From: Amaurobius ferox
Taxonomy: Eukaryota > Arthropoda > Arachnida > Araneae > Amaurobiidae
Length of the DNA stretch: 64,000 nt
Reading direction: 5' to 3'
Assembly (NCBI GenBank): GCA_951213105.1
Contig: OX578142.1
Location: forward strand, 122,540,731 to 122,604,730
Shown: piece by piece, positions 59,838-64,000 of the stretch
Position numbering within the stretch: position 1 is the first letter of the stretch
Layout: each line of letters starts with the position of its first letter
Program-made: the position numbers and the translations under genes
Notes under the pieces: generated by a model
What the model was told of the DNA's origin: nothing
The model's database searches: none
The model's input: the letters and a program-made list of their open reading frames with translations, nothing else

Positions 59838-60200
59838 GATCGGGATCTGGAAGACCTACTCGCAGTGGGCCTACAAGCCAAGACGTCAAAAATTAGTGCT
59901 CCGGCCTCTGCTTTCGGAGGTGACGATTTTGCCCCCTGCTCGCCAATCCCCATAACTCAGTTCGCTAGTCGGGACGCTTCGCGAGTATTTTCGTGCCACT
60001 TGCTACGCAGGCGTAATATGCCCGTCAGGGACTGTCCCGTGTTACCTAACATTCATTGGCCCTGGAGCTCGCTTAGCGAGCTTTTTCAAGCCGGCTGGCG
60101 CACACGACCGCCTACGTGTCTTACTAAGGCTCCTCTATATACGAGCTGACTCATCAAGCATATTGAAGCCTACCGTAGCTGGAAGCACAGTCCATTGTCC
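59838..60200 (+). promoter_or_regulatory. CpG-rich island, possible promoter and 5' untranslated region
   Basis: The sequence changes sharply from very AT-rich to GC- and CpG-rich at about 59838. It contains an 8-bp palindrome AGCTCGCT-T-AGCGAGCT (about 60068-60084) and a TATATA at 60136-60141, about 115 bases before the THAP ATG. A 94-codon frame inside (59865-60149) has no recognisable domain and is probably incidental. Promoter function is inferred from composition and position. Confidence 0.35.
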
Positions 60201-60254
60201 ATTAGCATTAGCTCTATTCGTATTTTCACTTTAAGAAGTATAATTGAAATAATT

Positions 60255-60416
60255 ATGGGTGGTTGTTCTGCATTGAACTGCTCTAATCATTCTAGAAAGG
60301 GTTTTAGGCTATTTCGCTTTCCTAGAAAAGAAGAAAGAATAAAGCAATGGCAAATACATTATTGGATACCCGGTACTGGAGCATACTTGTGCGAGCTAAG
60401 TTCTGCAATGTTCTAA
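60255..60416 (+). CDS. THAP-type zinc-finger exon or gene fragment
   Basis: The 53-codon frame starts MGGCSALNCSNHSRKGFRLF and continues RFPRKEERIKQW, then WIPGTGAYLCEL. It matches the THAP domain pattern C-x(2-4)-C-x(35-50)-C-x2-H: C4 and C9 at the N-terminus, the FRLFRFP strand, W32, and C46 after 36 residues. The expected His is Ser49 and the frame stops at residue 53. Either an intron begins near LCEL (no strong donor is visible) or this is a broken copy. THAP domains bind DNA through one zinc ion. They occur in regulators and in P-element-type transposases, and the fragment does not tell which. Upstream codons in the same frame lack THAP similarity, so the ATG at 60255 is preferred. Confidence 0.6.
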   Translation: MGGCSALNCSNHSRKGFRLFRFPRKEERIKQWQIHYWIPGTGAYLCELSSAMF

Positions 60417-60479
60417 TTGAAACTTCTTTTTTTATATAAAGTATTTATTTTAAACACTTATTTTATAATTTCTGTAACT

Positions 60480-60800
60480 GTAGTATGGAACCCTATGGGC
60501 TTCAATATGCTTGATAAGTCAGCCTGTAGTAGAGGAGCTCTATGTCTTACTACTCTACCGCGTACGTACTTTACCCTATGTTCGCTGACGATCTTAAGAC
60601 CTCGGGGCTCCGCCCTCTATCCGCTGCCGTTCATTAATCGGAGCTCGCCGCAAGAGTGATGCACCCGTTGGGGCTACGCCCCTTTTATTAGCCGACTCTC
60701 GCGAACTCCCTTTAACTCACTTAGCGAACAATTTCACTCAGCTCGATACGCCAACCAATCGCAGAGAAGTTGGAACTTGGCTCGATCCGTTAAATCTTTG
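60480..60800. other. CpG-rich segment with short GC hairpins
   Basis: GC-rich sequence downstream of the THAP exon with several tight hairpins: GGGGCTCCGCCC and GGGGCTACGCCCC, and recurrent TTAGCGA/TCGCTAA text (CTCACTTAGCGAAC here, CTCGCTTAGCGAGC upstream). No coding frame was recognised. It may be an intron-proximal part of a housekeeping-type CpG island or part of an unrecognised transposon enclosing the THAP exon. Confidence 0.35.
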
Positions 60801-61193
60801 CCCATAACTGGCAATGCAAAATTTTATTAATTAATATTTAATTAACTAAGGCCTAAATCTAAATTCTGAATACGTTTTGCACATCTACGGGTTCATATTA
60901 AATTTCAGAACTGCGCGTATTTTCGCAATTTATTGCAGTGTCAAAAATAGCTGGATCTTTTTTTAATATATTGAGATATTCGTGTAAATAAATATTTATG
61001 TACTGTGTTTTCTGTAGATCTTAAGAAAATATACCAAAGCCAATTTGAAAATGTGATTCTGCCACACCGAGTCAGTTCATAATATTACTGTAGCACAGCT
61101 ATTATAAAAAGTTGCGGAGCTCGGGTCTAAATTATTCTACCTAGATATTAACTTTAGGAAGGCTATAATGGTTAAGATCTATTCGTTATAATC
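60801..61193. other. AT-rich non-coding stretch
   Basis: Nothing recognised between the THAP island and the SINE pair. Confidence 0.5.
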
Positions 61194-61484
61194 GGGGGGT
61201 GGGTGTTGTTGTTGAGACCCAGACCGTCCGACCTACCAGAAAGGTGTAAGGCAACTGTTTGGACGGCCGGGAAGTGCCACCCAATTTAGACCGGAACCCA
61301 GTGGGGGAGGCATCCACAGGGACCGTACCCTCCTTCCCCTACCACTCGGAAGGACTTACGGACCCACATGTTTAACGCGATCGTACTCCGCGTGAACACG
61401 GCGGCAGTTTTGGCAGCGGCTGGAATCGAACCCGGGCCTACCGAGTGCAACTCCAGCGCGCTAACCAATGGGCTACCGCGCCCC
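61194..61484 (-). mobile_element. tRNA-derived SINE, copy 1
   Basis: Minus strand: GGGGCGCGGTAGCCCATTGG, then TTAGCGCGC (A box), and GGGTTCGATTCC (B box, plus-strand 61421-61432). These are the internal promoter elements of a tRNA-like head of about 70 bp. A GC-rich body follows, then a hairpin segment (plus-strand 61217-61272) and a CAACAACAACACCCACCCCC-like tail. The hairpin segment (CCGTCC/GGACGG stem) is the same motif as the free short hairpin elements. It would be transcribed by Pol III and mobilised by a LINE. It differs from copy 2 at only a few positions. Confidence 0.85.
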
Positions 61485-61497
61485 GGGGGGTGGGTGT

Positions 61498-61557
61498 GGA
61501 AACCCCAGGCCGTCCGACTCATCCAGAGGACTTGAGCAACTATTTGGACGACCGGGC
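61498..61557 (+). mobile_element. Short hairpin element between the SINEs, 13-bp flanking duplication
   Basis: A 60-bp insert (CCCCAGGCCGTCCGACTCAT, CCAGAGGACTTGAGCAAC, TATTTGGACGACCGGGC) is bounded by GGGGGGTGGGTGT at 61485-61497 and 61558-61570. The target is the tail of SINE copy 2, where it abuts the head of SINE copy 1. The low complexity of the flanks makes the duplication less certain than at 28990. Confidence 0.65.
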
Positions 61558-61858
61558 GGGGGGTGGGTGTTGTTGTTGTTGAGACCCAGACCGTCCGACC
61601 TACCAGAAAGGTGTAAGGCAACTGTATGGACGGCCGGGAAGTGCCACCCAATTTAGACCGGAACCCAGTGGGGGAGGCATCCACAGGGACCGTACCCTCC
61701 TTCCCCTACCACCAACCTCTCGGAAGGACTTACGGACCCACATGTTTAACGTGATCGTACTCCGCGTGAACACGGCGGCAGTTTTGGCAGCGGCTGGAAT
61801 CGAACCCGGGCCTACCGAGTGCAACTCCAGCGCGCTAACCAATGGGCTACCGCGCCCC
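61558..61858 (-). mobile_element. tRNA-derived SINE, copy 2
   Basis: Near-identical to copy 1: B box at plus-strand 61796-61807, hairpin segment at 61584-61638, and a longer GTT tail. It has a 7-bp insertion (CAACCTC) at about 61713 relative to copy 1. It lies head-to-tail with copy 1. A run of 14 G (61859-61872) adjoins its head. Confidence 0.85.
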
Positions 61859-63652
61859 GGGGGGGGGGGGGGTCAAACCTTATTTCCGGAATGACCTGAC
61901 AAAATTACCAACGAAAACTCATGAATGTAAACTGCCTACGAACTTTGATAAAACTAACAGCTTCACAATTTTTCAGATAATACTAATTTAGAAACCGATT
62001 TGTACAGGGTGCTCTTTCGGTAATCTTGCTAGGTCCAAAAAAGCAAAAGAATCCTGAAATTCATTTATAATCAAAACCCATAAGAATAAATTATTAGATG
62101 GATCGCAGAATTCATAAATAGCATTAGTGCGTTTGACCCAACGTAAAAGCTACGATGTTCGGTATAATGATGTGACCATTAGAGGCACCTGCTAAAAGGT
62201 TAGGTCTGATAAACATTAAGTGCATCCAAGCTTAAAATCCTTGATATGAGGGATGCCAATACCCAAGAGGAGGTAGGTCAAAGTGATAAAATACCAGTCT
62301 GAATGAAACATAAAACCGTTGATAAAAATTTTCCTACGGCCCTCTTGGTATAAAATTGACTATTTTTTTCAGTACAACGGACGAATATTTTTATCAATCC
62401 AGCTTCGAATTAAGTCTACGGAAATTTGTTTAATGAAAAAATGTTATAATCAGTAGTTCTGATAATACTTTTCTTTAAATGCTGTAATGAGAATCAGAAC
62501 AAATCACACGTTTACATTCGTAAAGCATTACGGTTCTGTTTAAAAATTCAAATATTAATGCAAAAAATACTTTTCTACCTGTTGCACATAATTTGGAAAA
62601 ATTACGTATACTCTTCGAGGTTAAAATAAAGTGTTTCTAATAAATTTCACCTAATAAGTTCTACCACGATTTTTAGTTCAATTATTAGATAAATGACTTT
62701 TCAACCAACTTTACTTTGGAATAAATCAATTGTACAAATAAGTGCCGTATATGAGAGTATGAGATAGAGGAATTCAGTTGGAAAAATGATATGGAAATAC
62801 AGCACAATTTAATTTTATTTTCAATAATAAATTTTGCTGATATCAAGCATTGTTATATATTGGGATCTATTTTCAGATTAACAATAGCCGCTCTGATTTA
62901 GCATTAAATATTGCATTTATCTTGTTACAGCATGCAACGCTAAGAATGAAATTTAATAGTCGAAATACGAATTCAACGGAATTTTGTTTAAAAGCAAAAT
63001 CCTAAAATAAACCTTCCAAATGCGTAAAATAATGATAAAATTATTCATTGATTTTCCCTTTTGCCAATAGGGAAATTCTATACAAGTGTTCCGTTTGTCT
63101 CCAGAAGCAGTAAATCTAATACAAGACCAAGAAAAGCAGATTTTACTTGCATTTAATGAAACCCCAGACATATGCAGTATCAGAAAATCCTAGCGGAACA
63201 CTTCTTTTTATCTTGATCCGTCTCTCACATGTGGCGGAAATTAATCTTCTGTTATTTTTTTGATTTTTTTAGTTGGAGAGCACTCAAGGATTAGGTAGAC
63301 CCAGTCTTCACAGATAAAGAAATGTAAGCTAAGTTTTGTCATATAAAATACGCATAAATAAAAAATAACCTAATTTGAACAGAATTAATTATTCTGTATG
63401 AATTATTTAGTTTGTGTCAGATTGAAGATAATTTCCATTTTCATGCAATATATGAACTAGAGAAGCTAGCTTATAAGTAGAGCCCGGATTTTGCCCTATT
63501 TGCCTCCTGACTATAGAATAGCTTCTAACACATATATACATCCTCTAAGGGGGTCTACTATCCAAAACTTTTGAAGGTAAGTGCTTATATATGCCTCTTT
63601 TAAGGATTTAACGGATTTTATTTTTGTCTCTATTTTACCTTTTTATCTGGGA
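61859..63652. other. AT-rich non-coding stretch
   Basis: Apart from the G-run at 61859-61872 nothing is recognised. GTACAGGGTGCTCTTTCGG at about 62004 resembles an ACAGGGTG-type transposon end, without a partner. The 72-codon minus-strand frame at 62953-63171 has no recognisable domain. Confidence 0.45.
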
Positions 63653-63852
63653 CAAAAATGTTGCCATAGTATTGTTTGTACTAAAATTCTTCCGTATCAA
63701 AAATGTTGCCATACTATTGTTTGTACTAAAATTCTTCCGTATCTATTTCTAAGGATCTGCTATAAATGGAGATTAGTTTGACCTAGTTATTAGACTGATA
63801 TGGATTCAGCATCAAATCTCAAAGGAGTTAACGCGTTAACTAAGTATTTTCA

Positions 63853-63892
<40 letters not shown>

Positions 63893-64000
63893 CATTTCTG
63901 GTTAAAAAAAAAGTTTCATTTTACTTGAAAAGTCTATTTCTAGAGATTGCCTATAAATAGGGTTTAGATAACATGGATTCAGCATCGAATTTTAGAACGG
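63653..64000. repeat. 45-bp tandem repeat and a related dispersed duplication
   Basis: CAAAAATGTTGCCATA with TATTGTTTGTACTAAAATTC occurs at 63653 and 63698 (period 45 bp). A second phrase, 'atttcta(a/g)...ctataaat...atggattcagcatc', is found at about 63743-63815 and again at about 63934-63990, separated by a T-run of about 37 bases (63856-63892). The pattern continues to the window edge and may be part of a longer array. Confidence 0.7.

Noticed and set aside
59865..60149. 94-codon plus-strand frame in the CpG island
   Set aside because: No domain; GC-rich DNA lacks stop codons by composition. Better read as promoter or untranslated sequence.
61421..61484. tRNA gene on the minus strand
   Set aside because: A and B boxes are present, but the acceptor and anticodon stems do not fold as a normal tRNA, and the segment is the head of a two-copy SINE.
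61286..61684. 132-codon frame across the SINE pair, and the similar 61600-61842 frame
   Set aside because: Both lie in the GC-rich body of a tRNA-derived SINE and repeat with it.

Overview
The window looks like AT-rich nuclear DNA of an arthropod, most likely a spider or other arachnid. The main clue is a Penelope-like retroelement of the permuted type, with its GIY-YIG endonuclease in front of the reverse transcriptase. That architecture defines the Naiad clade, which is reported as abundant in invertebrates and spiders. Everything with recognisable protein homology, except one small THAP-type exon, is a decayed transposable element. There are no operons, bacterial genes, rRNA, genuine tRNA genes or CRISPR arrays. 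The species cannot be fixed from the sequence.

Layout. 1-3 kb: a tRNA-like SINE remnant and two foldback MITEs inside a tandem duplication. 3-6.1 kb: a Naiad-type Penelope element (minus strand) with 3' untranslated sequence. 7-24 kb: sparse, with Helentron-like elements, foldback MITEs, a hAT transposase relic and a tandem repeat split by a solo-LTR-like insert. 24.2-26.3 kb: three plus-strand Helitron units. 27.8-43.1 kb: a 15.3-kb head-to-tail array of five minus-strand non-autonomous Helitron units. 43.1-46.3 kb: a graveyard of Tc1, RNase-H-bearing LINE, pogo-like and mariner-like transposase fragments. 47.6-55.1 kb: three Helentron-like copies, one inserted inside a second Penelope reverse transcriptase. 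57.8 kb: a solo Helitron. 59.8-60.8 kb: a GC- and CpG-rich island holding a THAP-domain exon. 61.2-61.9 kb: two near-identical tRNA-derived SINEs.

The most interesting signal is a family of about 54-60 bp GC-rich hairpins seen at five separate sites (18439, 28990, 34217, 41132, 61498). Three of them are bounded by direct repeats of 13, 15 and 18 bp that look like target-site duplications, and one has an empty-site paralogue next to it. The same hairpin forms part of the 3' body of the tRNA-derived SINE at 61.2-61.9 kb. The hairpin therefore looks like an extremely short mobile unit, perhaps a retroposon reduced to the 3' stem-loop recognised by a partner LINE.

Two structurally distinct rolling-circle-type families share the window. 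One is a Helitron ending in a hairpin plus CTAG, inserted between A and T. The other is a Helentron-like family with subterminal inverted repeats and a 3' ATGTG/CACAT hairpin, inserted between T and T. They share an internal module, which suggests sequence exchange. Element boundaries and family names come from reading the sequence alone; no database search was possible.
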